In this document: positions 1 through 8,964 of the stretch, one piece after another | How positions within the stretch are numbered: position 1 is the stretch's first letter | How the letters are laid out: the number at the start of each line of letters is the position of its first letter | NCBI GenBank assembly: GCA_964421565.1 | Contig: CAYQXJ010000015.1 | Coordinates: 17,169 to 81,168, forward strand | DNA from: CAYQXJ01 sp964421565 | GTDB taxonomy: Bacteria > Planctomycetota > Brocadiia > SM23-32 | Direction: 5' to 3' | Length of the DNA: 64,000 nt | Notes under the pieces: generated by a model | Database searches by the model: none | What the model saw: the letters and a program-made list of their open reading frames with translations, nothing else | What the model was told of the DNA's origin: nothing | Translations under genes and position numbers: made by a program

Positions 1-62
1 GTTGGCGGGGCGGATGTGCGGATTCTGGGATGCGCGGAGCCTGCCGCGCGCGCAACCAGCGT

Positions 63-91
63 TTGACACCCTGGCCGGGCTGTGGTATAAA
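63..91 (+). promoter_or_regulatory. sigma70-type promoter for the rplY cluster
   Basis: A TTGACA -35 box (63-68), a 17-bp spacer and a TATAAA -10 box (86-91) match the housekeeping consensus at 11 of 12 positions. Transcription should begin near 98. That leaves a leader of about 150 nt before rplY, containing a short GC hairpin (GCCGGC at 193-198 and 203-208). Nothing recognisable lies in 1-62. Confidence 0.75.
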
Positions 92-249
92 CTCATCTCA
101 CAACACGGCTGAGGCATTGCCGTACCGACCCCGCCTGTGCCCGGCGTCTGCCGCCGCCTTCCTGATCCGTCGCGGACGGTGCCTTGCGCATTGCCGGCGG
201 GGGCCGGCCGAGACCCATGCGACAACGCTGCAGAGGCGAGTGCACGACC

Positions 250-915
250 ATGCAAGTACACGACATTGAGGCCCGGCCGCGCGAAGGGCGCGGCAGCCGG
301 GCTTGCCGCAGGCTGCGCCGACAGGACCTGGTGCCCGCCGTCATGTACGGCCACGGCGAACCGAGCGTGCTGCTGACGCTGCGCGCGCACGACGTGGAGG
401 AGCTGCTCGATGAGCGCGCCATGATCCTGAAGGTCGTCTGGGACGGCCAGGAGGAGACGGCTCAACTGAAGGACGTGCAGTTCGACGCGCTCGGCGACGA
501 GGTGCTGCACGTCGACCTGGCGCGCATCTCGCTGACGGAGAAGATCCGCGTCAGCGTGCCGGTGGAGACCCACGGCGACGCGCCCGGCGAGGAAGAGGGC
601 GGCATCCTGGAAATGGTCCAGTACGGCCTGGAGGTCGAGTGCTTGCCGACCGAGATACCTGACAGCATCACTGTCGAAGTCTCCGAGCTCGGTATCGGCG
701 ACAATCTGACGGTCGGTGATCTGGGCTTCCCGGCGGGTGTGGTGCCCGTGGCCGACGCCGACCTGGTAGTGGTGACCGTGGTGCCGCCGCCGGAGGAGGA
801 AGAAGAGGAAGCGGCCCCCGAGGATCTGCTGGCCGAGCCGGAACTGATCGGTCGCGAGGAGGAAGAAGAGGAAGAGGAGATACTGCCTCCGGTCGAAGAG
901 GAAGAAGAGGAGTAG
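250..915 (+). CDS. rplY: 50S ribosomal protein L25 (TL5/CTC form)
   Basis: L25 binds 5S rRNA in the large subunit. The 221-residue product has the N-terminal 5S-binding domain (about 1-95, with the family's basic patch around residues 8-30 and the VPAVMYG stretch) and the CTC beta domain (about 95-185). It ends in a roughly 45-residue tail dominated by runs of Glu. I chose ATG 250 because family homology begins there; ATG 184 and 217 extend the frame upstream without homology and have no better ribosome site. It is first in the cluster, ahead of pth, as in many bacteria. The poly-Glu tail is longer and purer than usual. Confidence 0.9.
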   Translation: MQVHDIEARPREGRGSRACRRLRRQDLVPAVMYGHGEPSVLLTLRAHDVEELLDERAMILKVVWDGQEETAQLKDVQFDALGDEVLHVDLARISLTEKIRVSVPVETHGDAPGEEEGGILEMVQYGLEVECLPTEIPDSITVEVSELGIGDNLTVGDLGFPAGVVPVADADLVVVTVVPPPEEEEEEAAPEDLLAEPELIGREEEEEEEEILPPVEEEEEE

Positions 916-942
916 GCACCGGCAGCGGGAAGGACAAGCCTC

Positions 943-1515
943 GTGCGCCTTATCGTCGGGCTCGGCAACCCCGGTCCTCGCTACGCCGAAACACGTCACA
1001 ACGCCGGGTGGATGGCGGTCGACCGGTTGGCCGCACGGTGCGGTGCGCATGGCGAAGTGTTCCGTGCTGATCGCGTGGAGGCCCGCTGTGGCGACCTGTT
1101 GCTGGTGAAGCCCTTGCTCTACATGAACCGTTCTGGCCCGCCCGTGGCGAACGTGCTGCGACGGACGGGCTTGCCGATCGAGCATTTACTGGTGTTGGTG
1201 GACGACGCCAACCTCACTCTCGGGGCGATCCGCCTGCGAAGGGGTGGCTCCAGCGGCGGCCACAACGGGTTGCAGTCGGTTGCCGACGCGCTGGGCAGCG
1301 AGCAGTTCGCGCGCCTGCGCATGGGGGTGGGGCGCCGGCCGCGCGGGTTGGCGTTGCGCGAATACGTGCTCGGTGATTTCGGTCCGGAGGAATGGGACGC
1401 GGTGGAGCCGATGCTGGACGCAGCGGCTGAAGCGGCGCTCTGCTGGGCTTCGGAAGGTGCAGAGGCGGCAATGAACCGCTACAATCGTGACGCGCCGCAC
1501 GCGCAGGGCGGCTGA
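943..1515 (+). CDS. pth: peptidyl-tRNA hydrolase
   Basis: Pth hydrolyses the ester bond of peptidyl-tRNAs that have dropped off the ribosome, recycling tRNA in the cytoplasm. The 190-residue length fits the family. The family signature GLGNPGPRY opens the protein. Asn9, catalytic His19 (in ETRHNAGW), Asp87/Asp88 (LVDDANL) and Asn108 (GGHNGL) are in the expected places. The start is GTG 943, preceded by GGGAAGGA. It lies 27 bp after rplY, in a common rplY-pth pairing. Confidence 0.93.
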   Translation: MRLIVGLGNPGPRYAETRHNAGWMAVDRLAARCGAHGEVFRADRVEARCGDLLLVKPLLYMNRSGPPVANVLRRTGLPIEHLLVLVDDANLTLGAIRLRRGGSSGGHNGLQSVADALGSEQFARLRMGVGRRPRGLALREYVLGDFGPEEWDAVEPMLDAAAEAALCWASEGAEAAMNRYNRDAPHAQGG

Positions 1516-1593
1516 ACGGAGGCCGCCGAAGGGCGCACTTTCTCATAACAGATAGTGCATTCTCGGGACAAGAGAACCAACGGAGGAAGCACC

Positions 1594-2043
1594 TTGGCCA
1601 CTAAGTTGTATGAAGCCATGTTCGTGGTCGACGCCGCCAGGGGCGGTTCCGACTTCCCGGACACGGTTCGCCTGATCGCCCAGACCTTGCAGGACCACGG
1701 CGCCGAGATCGAACGCATTGAGCGGTGGGCTGAGCGCAAGTTCGCTTACACCATCAAGGGCAGCAAGCGGGGCTTCTACATCCTGGTTTACTTCCGCGCA
1801 GAGCCGGACGCGATCGCCGACATCCGCGAGGACGTGGCCCTTAGCGAGGACCTGTTGCGGGTGCTGATACTGCTGGCCGAGCATGTCAGCCCTGTCACGG
1901 GCGACCTTTTCACCCCCGATGGCGAGCAACTGAGCGAAGAGGAGGCGGCGAAGGTGGAAGCCGAGGTCACCAAAGCGCTCGGCGAACAACAGGAGCAGGA
2001 AGAGGAGACCGAGGAACTGGAGGAGGCCGAGGCCCCGGATTGA
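1594..2043 (+). CDS. rpsF: 30S ribosomal protein S6
   Basis: S6 is a small-subunit protein that normally forms a heterodimer with S18. Residues 1-95 carry the ferredoxin-like S6 fold (LYEAMFVVD at the start, then the RKFAYTIKGSKRGFY-type strand). The last 50 residues are an acidic, Glu-rich tail. The start is TTG 1594: GGAGGA at 1582-1587 sits 6 nt upstream, and homology starts at this codon. ATG 1555 in the same frame would place the ribosome site inside the gene. ssb follows 50 bp downstream. The S18 gene that usually follows is missing. Confidence 0.9.
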   Translation: MATKLYEAMFVVDAARGGSDFPDTVRLIAQTLQDHGAEIERIERWAERKFAYTIKGSKRGFYILVYFRAEPDAIADIREDVALSEDLLRVLILLAEHVSPVTGDLFTPDGEQLSEEEAAKVEAEVTKALGEQQEQEEETEELEEAEAPD

Positions 2044-2093
2044 CGGCAGGGCGCCCCCCCCCTTGAGCCAACCCAATACCCGGAAGATGCGCC

Positions 2094-2573
2094 ATGGCGA
2101 ACTTCAACAAAGTGATGCTGATGGGCAACCTGACGCGCGACCCCGAGTTGCGCTACACCCCGAGCGGCACGCCAGTCTGCGAGTTCGGCCTGGCGACCAA
2201 CCGCACCTATACCACGCGAGACGGCGAACAGCGCGAGGAGCCCTGCTTCGTGGACATCACCATGTGGGGCCGGCGCGGGGTGGTAATCAGCGAATACTTC
2301 ACCAAGGGCGATCCCATCTTCGTGGAGGGCCGCCTGCAGTATGACTCGTGGGAGACGCCTGACGGCAGTCGCCGCAGCAAACTGCGCGTGGTGGCCGAGA
2401 ACTTCGAGTTCCTGGGCAGCACAAGCGGCGGCGGAGGTGCCTCGCGCGGCCGTTCCGCCGAGCGCCGCGACCGTGCCTCCGAGCGTGGCAGAGGCGGCTC
2501 CGGCGATGGCTCGCAAGCCGAACCTGAGGAAGAGGAAACCTACGACGTCGGAGAGGACGAGATTCCCTTCTGA
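2094..2573 (+). CDS. ssb: single-stranded DNA-binding protein
   Basis: SSB coats single-stranded DNA in replication, repair and recombination. The N-terminal OB fold (about 1-108) has the family pattern: NKVMLMGNLTRDPELRYTP, an FGLATNR strand and a W-G/E-Y-F-x-KGD region. A flexible Gly/Arg/Ser-rich linker follows. The acidic C-terminus ends DEIPF, the usual protein-interaction tip. At 159 residues it is of normal length. It sits between rpsF and rplI, the usual site, and is cotranscribed with them. Confidence 0.95.
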   Translation: MANFNKVMLMGNLTRDPELRYTPSGTPVCEFGLATNRTYTTRDGEQREEPCFVDITMWGRRGVVISEYFTKGDPIFVEGRLQYDSWETPDGSRRSKLRVVAENFEFLGSTSGGGGASRGRSAERRDRASERGRGGSGDGSQAEPEEEETYDVGEDEIPF

Positions 2574-2623
2574 CGCCCCCATACACGAGGGAAGCCGCGC
2601 CGAACCGGAGGAAGGAAACCAGA

Positions 2624-3100
2624 ATGGAAGTGCTGCTGCGCAATGATGTGGAGAAGCTTGGCCGCATGGGCGACGTGGTGGATGTCGCGCCCGGCTATGC
2701 GCGCAACTACCTGCTGCCGAAACGGCTGGCGGTGCGCGTGACGCCGGACAACCTGCAGGAGATTGAGAGGGCCCGCCAGGCGCGCCGTGCGCGCGAGGTC
2801 GAGGAACTGGACCGCGTGCGCGCGCAGGCCGAGATGCTGGAGGGCTTCCTCTGCTTCATCTCCGCCCGCGCGACGGAGGCAGGCCACCTGTTCGGCTCCG
2901 TCGGCGCCCAGCAGATCGCCGACAACCTTGTCGCCAGCGGTTTCGAGGGCATCCGAGTGGCCAACATCCGGCTGGAGAGGCCGATCGAGGAGGTCGGCGA
3001 CTATCCGGTGGAGGTCATGCTGCACCCCGACGTGCGCGCTGACATCACCGTGCGCGTGGCAAGCGAAAGCGAAGTCGAGGAGGATGCCGAACAGCAGTAA
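2624..3100 (+). CDS. rplI: 50S ribosomal protein L9
   Basis: L9 binds 23S rRNA at the base of the L1 stalk. The N-terminal domain shows the family pattern (VLLRNDVEKLGRMGDVV, then GYARNYLLPKRLA). A long helix (about 45-75) connects to the C-terminal domain, giving 158 residues. GGAGGAAGG at 2607-2615 is well placed for ATG 2624. Only 50 bp separate it from ssb, so there is no room for an rpsR gene between them. Confidence 0.95.
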   Translation: MEVLLRNDVEKLGRMGDVVDVAPGYARNYLLPKRLAVRVTPDNLQEIERARQARRAREVEELDRVRAQAEMLEGFLCFISARATEAGHLFGSVGAQQIADNLVASGFEGIRVANIRLERPIEEVGDYPVEVMLHPDVRADITVRVASESEVEEDAEQQ

Positions 3101-3150
3101 ACCCCGCGACTCTGTAGAGGACGCCCCCTTCTGCCTGCGGAGCCTCGCCG

Positions 3151-4506
3151 ATGGCCGAGACGCCTGATCCCAACGCCCCACGCGTGCCGCCGCATGACCA
3201 GCAGGCGGAAATGGGCGTCATCGGCTCCATGCTGCTCTCCACCGAGGCCGTCTACGTGGCCCGTGAGAGGCTCAGCGAGGAAAGCTTCTACAAGCTGGCC
3301 CATCAGGACATCTTCCGCGCCATCCTCAAGCTGTCCGACGAGCATAACGCCGTCGACCTGATACTGCTGCGCGATGAGCTGCAGCGCCAGGAGCGGCTGG
3401 AGAAAGCGGGCGGCGTGGGCTACCTGGTGGAGCTGATGGAGGCCGTGCCCACCAGCGCCAATGCCGAACACTACGTCGAGATCGTGCGCGAGCACGCCGT
3501 GCGGCGCCACCTGATCCAAACCGCCAGCCAGATACAGAAGGAAGCCTACCAGAACTCCCAGCCGGTCGACGACCTGCTGGACCAGGCGGAATCCCGCATG
3601 CTCGCCGTGCGGCACCAGCGTGACAGCGCCTCCACGCGCGAGATGCACCAGGTGCTGCAGGCGATCGTGGCCAGGCTGGAGGAGCTGCACCAGCACCCCG
3701 GGCAGCTCACCGGGCTGGCCACCGGCTTCTACGACCTGGACGACATGACGGGGGGGCTGCAGCCTGGCCAGCTCATCGTCGTGGCCGCCCGCCCCAGCAT
3801 GGGCAAGACCAGCCTGTCGCTGAACGTGCTGCACAACGTGACCGTCGTGCAGCGCCGGCCCGCCGCGCTCTACAGCATGGAGATGCCGGCGGAGCAGATA
3901 GTCAGCAACTTCCTGTGCATCCACAACCGCATTGACACGCACGACTTCCGGCGAGGCTCGCTCTCGCAGAAAGAATGGGCGCGCCTCGAGGAATCGCTCG
4001 ACGAACTGGTCGGCCTGCCGCTCTACATCGACGACAGCCCCACGCTGCGCACTCTCGATTTGAGGGCCCGGGCGCGCCGGCTGGTCAACCGCCACGGCAT
4101 CGAGCTCATAATAGTTGACTACCTGCAACTGATCACCCCCAACAGCACGAACGAGAACCGCGCCGTAGCCGTTGCCGAGATCAGCCAGGGGCTGAAGGCC
4201 CTGGCGCGCGAGCTGGAAGTGCCCGTCATCGCCGTCGCGCAACTGAGCCGCCGCGTCGAGCAGGAGCAACGCCGCCCCCGCATGAGCGACCTGCGCGAGA
4301 GCGGCGCTATCGAGCAGGATGCGGACGTCATCCTGATGCTCCATCGCTCGCAGGACTACGCCGAGGACCCCTCCGACGTGACCGGCAACGAGGCGGACCT
4401 GATCATCGCAAAGCAGCGCAACGGGCCGACGGGCGTCTGCCACCTGACGTTCCTGCGCAACTACCTGCGCTTCGAATCTCGGGCCACCCAAACCGGCATG
4501 GATTGA
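3151..4506 (+). CDS. dnaB: replicative DNA helicase DnaB
   Basis: DnaB is the hexameric 5'-3' helicase that unwinds the chromosome ahead of the replisome. The N-terminal domain (about 10-115) begins with the typical PPHDQQAEMGVIGSML stretch. The RecA-like ATPase has Walker A RPSMGKTS (Lys219), Walker B LIIVDYLQL and the motif DLRESGAIEQDAD. At 451 residues it is of standard length with no intein. Its position directly after rplI is conserved in many bacteria. Confidence 0.95.
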   Translation: MAETPDPNAPRVPPHDQQAEMGVIGSMLLSTEAVYVARERLSEESFYKLAHQDIFRAILKLSDEHNAVDLILLRDELQRQERLEKAGGVGYLVELMEAVPTSANAEHYVEIVREHAVRRHLIQTASQIQKEAYQNSQPVDDLLDQAESRMLAVRHQRDSASTREMHQVLQAIVARLEELHQHPGQLTGLATGFYDLDDMTGGLQPGQLIVVAARPSMGKTSLSLNVLHNVTVVQRRPAALYSMEMPAEQIVSNFLCIHNRIDTHDFRRGSLSQKEWARLEESLDELVGLPLYIDDSPTLRTLDLRARARRLVNRHGIELIIVDYLQLITPNSTNENRAVAVAEISQGLKALARELEVPVIAVAQLSRRVEQEQRRPRMSDLRESGAIEQDADVILMLHRSQDYAEDPSDVTGNEADLIIAKQRNGPTGVCHLTFLRNYLRFESRATQTGMD

Positions 4507-4521
4507 CAGATCGGGACCCCC

Positions 4522-6903
4522 ATGGCAACAAGAGCCGCCGTCGCACGAATCCCATGCGCCCTGCTGTTGAGCTGTCTTCTGATCGGGCTCGTCCACGGTG
4601 CCGAGTCGGACCGGCAGAGCGTCAGAATCCGCGAGATTGAGCTGCGAAAGAACTACCTGCTTGCGCGCGCGCAGGTTCTGGATGCGCTCGGCCTCCAGGA
4701 AGGGGGGCAGACGACCCCGGAGGAACTGCAACGGGCCGTTGAGCGCTTCAACGCCGAGGCGGGGCTCGGCATCCTGTCCTACCGCATGGAACCGGCACCA
4801 GAGGGGCGGATCGACCTGGTGTTCGAGCTGGACGAGCGGGTAACGGTCGGCGGTGTGAGCTTCCGGGGCAACCGCAAGATATCCGATCGGCGGCTTGCAG
4901 AGACGGCGGCGATCGTGCCGGGTGAAGTCGTCTCCGCCCTCGAGGTGCGGGTGCTGGAAGGCCGGATCGTCGAGGCGTACCAACGCATGGGCTATCCGCT
5001 GGCCAGCTCGCGTGCGGTGCTGCGGGCCGGCGAGGGGGACCAGGGCGAACTGGTCTTCTACGTCGCCGAGGGACCGCGCGTCTACGTGCAGGATGTGGCC
5101 TTTATTGGCAACCGCCAACTGGGGGACGACGTGCTGCGCGATGTGATGCGCAGCAAGGTCCGCCACTGGCCGGCGCTGATCTGGCCGGGGTGGTTCGACG
5201 AGCAAACCTTCCGGGACGACCTGGTGCGGGTGGAGACCGAATACCGCGAGCACGGTTACCTGGATGCCGAGGTGGCGGGCGACCTCTCCTACAGCGACGA
5301 CATGCGACGCATCACGCTGAACGTCATCGTGCACGAGGGGGCGCAGTACCGCATCGGGCAGATCCTGTTCGAAGGCAACACGCTGTTCCGGGCGGATGAG
5401 TTGCAGGACGCGGTGCCCGTGGCGCCCGGCCAGCCCTACCGGCCCTCGCGTGTGGAACGGTCGCTGCAGACGATCGCCGAGCTTTACGCGGGCCAGGGCC
5501 ACATGGATGTGACGGAGCGGAAGGGCAACCTGCGGGCGGAACCCGTCTACCCCGCCGAAGGCGCGCACGTGGAGCTGCGATTCGTCATCGACGAAGGGCA
5601 GCCCGTCTTCGTGCGACGGGTGCGCATCGAAGGCCTGAGCAAGACGCGCGAAGACGTGGTGCGCCGCAACCTGAACATCTATCCCGGCGAGCGGGCCACC
5701 AGCGTCAAGATCGAGGAGAGCGAGCGCCTGCTGCGCAATACGGGCTACTTCGACCCCGAGGCGCGCGACCCCGTGCAGATCACGCTCGAGCCGGACGAGG
5801 GAGCCCTGCGCGATGCGGTCGTCCGGGTGCAGGAGGGGCCGACCGGCCGTTTCCTTATCGGCGCCGGCGTGGGCAGTGAATCCGGCCTGCTCGGGGAGTT
5901 CTCACTCGTGGAGGAGAACTTCGACCTTTTCAACTGGCCCTCCTCCTGGGCGGACCTGTGGCGAGGCAATGCCTTCCGCGGCGGGGGGCACCGGCTCTCC
6001 GTCGTCATCCGCGCGGGCACGGAACGCTCGTATTTCTCGGTTTCCTTCAGAAACCCCTCGGTGTGGAACACCGAGTACAGCTTCGGCACCGACATCTACT
6101 CGACCGCCATCGTGCGCAATGAGTTCGATGAAAGCCGCACCGGATTCAGCGTGAGCGGCGGCGAGGGTCTGGGCAAGTTCGCCCGGCGCAGCGTGACGGT
6201 AGGCTATGAAAGCATCGACATCGACGATGTGGACGCCGGGGCCGCAGCGGAGATAATGAAGGACGAGGGCTCGCACGCGAAGCCTTTCGTGCGCTTTGAC
6301 ATCTCAGTCGATCGGCGCGACAACCGCTTCATGCCCACCGAGGGCTACGCTGCGCGCGGCACCGCCGAACTCGCCGCCGGTGATGTCGACGCCTTAAAGC
6401 TGGAGGCGGGGGGCGAGAAGCACTGGCCTGTGCTGCCGACCGAGCGTGGTCCGCACGTGGTGGGCGTGCGCGGGCGCATCGGCGTGGTGATTCCCTACAG
6501 CGGCGGCCGCGTGCCCGTGTTCGAACGCTTCTACGCCGGCGGCTTCAGCACCCTGCGTGGATTCGAGTTCGAGGGCGTCTCGCCGATCGACCCGCCGACG
6601 GGTGACCAGGTGGGCGGCGAGGGACTGCTGATCGGATCGGCCGAGTACAGCGTGCCCGTCTCGGAGGACGGCCGCTTCCGCGTGCTCGGCTTCCTGGACG
6701 GCGGCTACGTGACGGAGGACGCCGAAGACGTGCTGGACGGCTGGGACGAGCTGCGGCTGAGCACGGGCGTCGGCTTCCGCTGGCAGGTGCCGTTTCTGGG
6801 TATGACCACGTTGGAGATCAACCTGGCCACGGCCCTGAGGGAGGAGGACGGCGACGACACGCAGACGCTCCACTTCTCCTTCGGCGCGCAGCGCCGTTTC
6901 TGA
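4522..6903 (+). CDS. bamA: outer membrane assembly protein BamA (Omp85)
   Basis: BamA inserts beta-barrel proteins into the outer membrane. A signal peptide (about 1-26, ending near VHGAES) precedes several POTRA repeats (about 27-430; recurring VTVGGVSFRGN-like units) and a 16-strand surface-antigen barrel (about 440-793). The barrel ends in Phe, as expected for a BAM substrate. The barrel motif RGF occurs in STLRGFEFEG. At 793 residues it is of typical size. It is followed by ompH and lpx genes, a classic envelope-biogenesis cluster. Confidence 0.92.
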   Translation: MATRAAVARIPCALLLSCLLIGLVHGAESDRQSVRIREIELRKNYLLARAQVLDALGLQEGGQTTPEELQRAVERFNAEAGLGILSYRMEPAPEGRIDLVFELDERVTVGGVSFRGNRKISDRRLAETAAIVPGEVVSALEVRVLEGRIVEAYQRMGYPLASSRAVLRAGEGDQGELVFYVAEGPRVYVQDVAFIGNRQLGDDVLRDVMRSKVRHWPALIWPGWFDEQTFRDDLVRVETEYREHGYLDAEVAGDLSYSDDMRRITLNVIVHEGAQYRIGQILFEGNTLFRADELQDAVPVAPGQPYRPSRVERSLQTIAELYAGQGHMDVTERKGNLRAEPVYPAEGAHVELRFVIDEGQPVFVRRVRIEGLSKTREDVVRRNLNIYPGERATSVKIEESERLLRNTGYFDPEARDPVQITLEPDEGALRDAVVRVQEGPTGRFLIGAGVGSESGLLGEFSLVEENFDLFNWPSSWADLWRGNAFRGGGHRLSVVIRAGTERSYFSVSFRNPSVWNTEYSFGTDIYSTAIVRNEFDESRTGFSVSGGEGLGKFARRSVTVGYESIDIDDVDAGAAAEIMKDEGSHAKPFVRFDISVDRRDNRFMPTEGYAARGTAELAAGDVDALKLEAGGEKHWPVLPTERGPHVVGVRGRIGVVIPYSGGRVPVFERFYAGGFSTLRGFEFEGVSPIDPPTGDQVGGEGLLIGSAEYSVPVSEDGRFRVLGFLDGGYVTEDAEDVLDGWDELRLSTGVGFRWQVPFLGMTTLEINLATALREEDGDDTQTLHFSFGAQRRF

Positions 6904-6965
6904 CGGTTGTTGCGCCGAACCCCGTCGGATAGAGTATACGCCCAACCAGCAAGAGGAACCCGACC

Positions 6966-7604
6966 ATGAGGAAGGCATCCGTCCGACCGACCATCGCCGC
7001 ACTGGCGCTTGCCGCAGCAATCGCCCTGTTCGCCCTTCTGCCCCCCGGCGGCGCCCAGGAGGCAGCGGCTGAACCGTCGCCCGGCGGCAAGCGCCCGGTA
7101 GTAGCCGTTCTGGATATGTCGGTGGTGCTGCGGGGCAGCGACCAATGGCGCGACATGGCCGAGGAACGCACGCGCCGGATGGAGACGATGCGGGCCAGCA
7201 TCGACAACCTGACACGCCAGGCCCAGGTGCTGCGCAGCGAGTTCGAGAACCTGGCCCCCGGCACCGAAGAGAGCCAGGCAAAGGCGCGCGAGCTCGACCA
7301 GGCCCTGCGGCAACTGCAGCAGAAGCGCCAGGAGTTCGAACAGAGCATCGCCCAGAGCTACGCCGAGGCGACCCGCACGCTGTTCGATGCCGTCCGGCGG
7401 GTTGTGGCCGATTACGCCGAGCAGAACGGCATCGACCTGGTGCTGAAGCAGCAACAGATCGACCTGGATGAACCGGAAAGCCCGGGCCAGAACATCATGC
7501 TCGCCACCACCGAAGTGCTGTACGCCGCGCCAGAGTTGGACATAAGCGCAACCGTTGTCGAGAGGCTGAACGCCGAGTATCCAGGCCCTATTGAGGTCCA
7601 GTAG
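6966..7604 (+). CDS. OmpH/Skp family periplasmic chaperone
   Basis: Skp-type chaperones hold unfolded outer-membrane proteins in the periplasm. An N-terminal signal peptide (about 1-31) is followed by a short beta strand (VVAVLDMSVVLRGSD) and long charged coiled-coil helices (about 65-140) that would form the tentacles. The length (212 residues) is slightly above the E. coli Skp length. AAGAGGAA precedes ATG 6966. It follows bamA by 62 bp and its stop lies just ahead of the lpxC-fabZ start. Confidence 0.85.
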   Translation: MRKASVRPTIAALALAAAIALFALLPPGGAQEAAAEPSPGGKRPVVAVLDMSVVLRGSDQWRDMAEERTRRMETMRASIDNLTRQAQVLRSEFENLAPGTEESQAKARELDQALRQLQQKRQEFEQSIAQSYAEATRTLFDAVRRVVADYAEQNGIDLVLKQQQIDLDEPESPGQNIMLATTEVLYAAPELDISATVVERLNAEYPGPIEVQ

Positions 7605-7605
7605 C

Positions 7606-8916
7606 GTGCCGCGCGCTCAGCGCACCATCGAGCACTCGGTCGAGCTCGCCGGCAAAGGGCTCTTCTCCGGCGAGGAGGTGACGGTCCGACTGCAGCCGGC
7701 CGACGCGGGAACGGGCTACCTGTTCGTGCGTGACGACCTGCCCGACAGCCCGGTCGTGCCCGCCACCGTGGGCGCCCTGACGGACGGATTCCGATGCACG
7801 GCCCTGAGCTGGAACAATGTCGAGGTGAAGGCCACCGAGCACGTGCTGGCAGCCTGCACGGGGCTGCGGGTGGACAACCTGATCATTGAACTGAGCGGGC
7901 CCGAACTGCCGGCATTGAGCGGATCCGCCGAAGGCTGGGCGCAACTGCTGCTCGAAGCCGGCATCGCCGAGCAAAGGGCCGAACGACCCGCCATCGAACT
8001 GGACAGGACCCTCACCGTCAGCGAGGACGGGGCCACCATCGTGGCCTCCCCAGCCGAGGACGAACTCACCGTCAGCTACATACTCGAGTTCGAGGAAGGC
8101 TACCGACCTCCCGAGGCGCGCACGGTGCACGTGGAACCCGAACGCTTCCTGAAAGAACTCGCCCCGGCCCGCACCTTCGGCCTGGAGACCGATTACGAGC
8201 AGTTCGAGAACCTGTCGCTCGGCGGCGGTATTACGGATCAGAACGCCTTTGTGCTCCATCGGGACGGCTCGGTGCGCACTCCGCTCGGCCAGGAGCCTGC
8301 GGAACTGCGCTTCCCCGACGAGCCTGTGCGGCACAAGATAGTCGACTTCCTGGGCGACATCGCCATCGTCAATGCCGACCTCCACGCCCGCGTGGTGGCC
8401 TTCCGCAGCGGCCACAGGCTCAACGGCATCTTCGCCACGCGCCTGTTGCGCCTGATGGAGGAGGAACACCCGGAGGAGTTCCTGGACGTGGGCGAGATCA
8501 TCCGCGTACTGCCCCATCGCTACCCATTCCTGATGATCGACCGCATCGTGCGCCTCGAAGGGGAGCAGAAGATCATCGGGTTGAAGAACGTCTCAATCAA
8601 CGAGCATTTCTTCCAGGGCCACTACCCCGACTACCCGATCATGCCGGGGGTGCTGCAACTGGAGGCGCTGGCCCAGACGGCCGGCGTGCTGCTGCTGCGC
8701 AAGCTGGAGCATGCCGGCAAGGTGCCCTTCCTGGTGCGCGCCGACGGCGTGAAGTGGCGCCGCCCCGTGCGACCGGGTGACCAGTTGGTTCTGGAGGCAG
8801 AGGCCGTGCGACTGCGCTCGCGCAGCGCCACCGTAAACGCCCGGGCCACCGTGGATGGAGAGGTGGCCTGCGAGGCGGAGATGAGTTTCATGCTCGTGGA
8901 TGCGGACGCCATATGA
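7606..8916 (+). CDS. lpxC-fabZ: bifunctional LpxC deacetylase / FabZ dehydratase
   Basis: This fusion joins UDP-3-O-acyl-GlcNAc deacetylase (the committed lipid A step) to 3-hydroxyacyl-ACP dehydratase. In the LpxC part (about 1-285), zinc ligands His79 (EHVLAAC), His243 and Asp247 (HKIVDFLGD) and the SGHRLNG motif are present. The FabZ part (about 290-436) has HRYPFLMIDR and catalytic His339 (GHYPDYP) and Glu353 (QLEALAQ). I prefer GTG 7606, with GAGGT 8 nt upstream and just past the ompH stop; TTG 7591 is an alternative. Such fusions are known in Bacteroidota and some other phyla. Confidence 0.93.
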   Translation: MPRAQRTIEHSVELAGKGLFSGEEVTVRLQPADAGTGYLFVRDDLPDSPVVPATVGALTDGFRCTALSWNNVEVKATEHVLAACTGLRVDNLIIELSGPELPALSGSAEGWAQLLLEAGIAEQRAERPAIELDRTLTVSEDGATIVASPAEDELTVSYILEFEEGYRPPEARTVHVEPERFLKELAPARTFGLETDYEQFENLSLGGGITDQNAFVLHRDGSVRTPLGQEPAELRFPDEPVRHKIVDFLGDIAIVNADLHARVVAFRSGHRLNGIFATRLLRLMEEEHPEEFLDVGEIIRVLPHRYPFLMIDRIVRLEGEQKIIGLKNVSINEHFFQGHYPDYPIMPGVLQLEALAQTAGVLLLRKLEHAGKVPFLVRADGVKWRRPVRPGDQLVLEAEAVRLRSRSATVNARATVDGEVACEAEMSFMLVDADAI

Positions 8917-8964
8917 GCCACCGTTGCGAACTGCGGTGCTGACTGCACCCATACCTGAGCGGCT

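Noticed and set aside
775..915. Repeated GAGGAAGAAGAG units as a possible repeat array
   Set aside because: They encode the poly-Glu tail of L25; no spacers or regular unit, so not CRISPR or a minisatellite of note.
3001..5568. Very long (855-codon) open frame on the minus strand
   Set aside because: It lies opposite dnaB and bamA, whose homology is unmistakable; long antisense frames are expected in GC-rich coding DNA.
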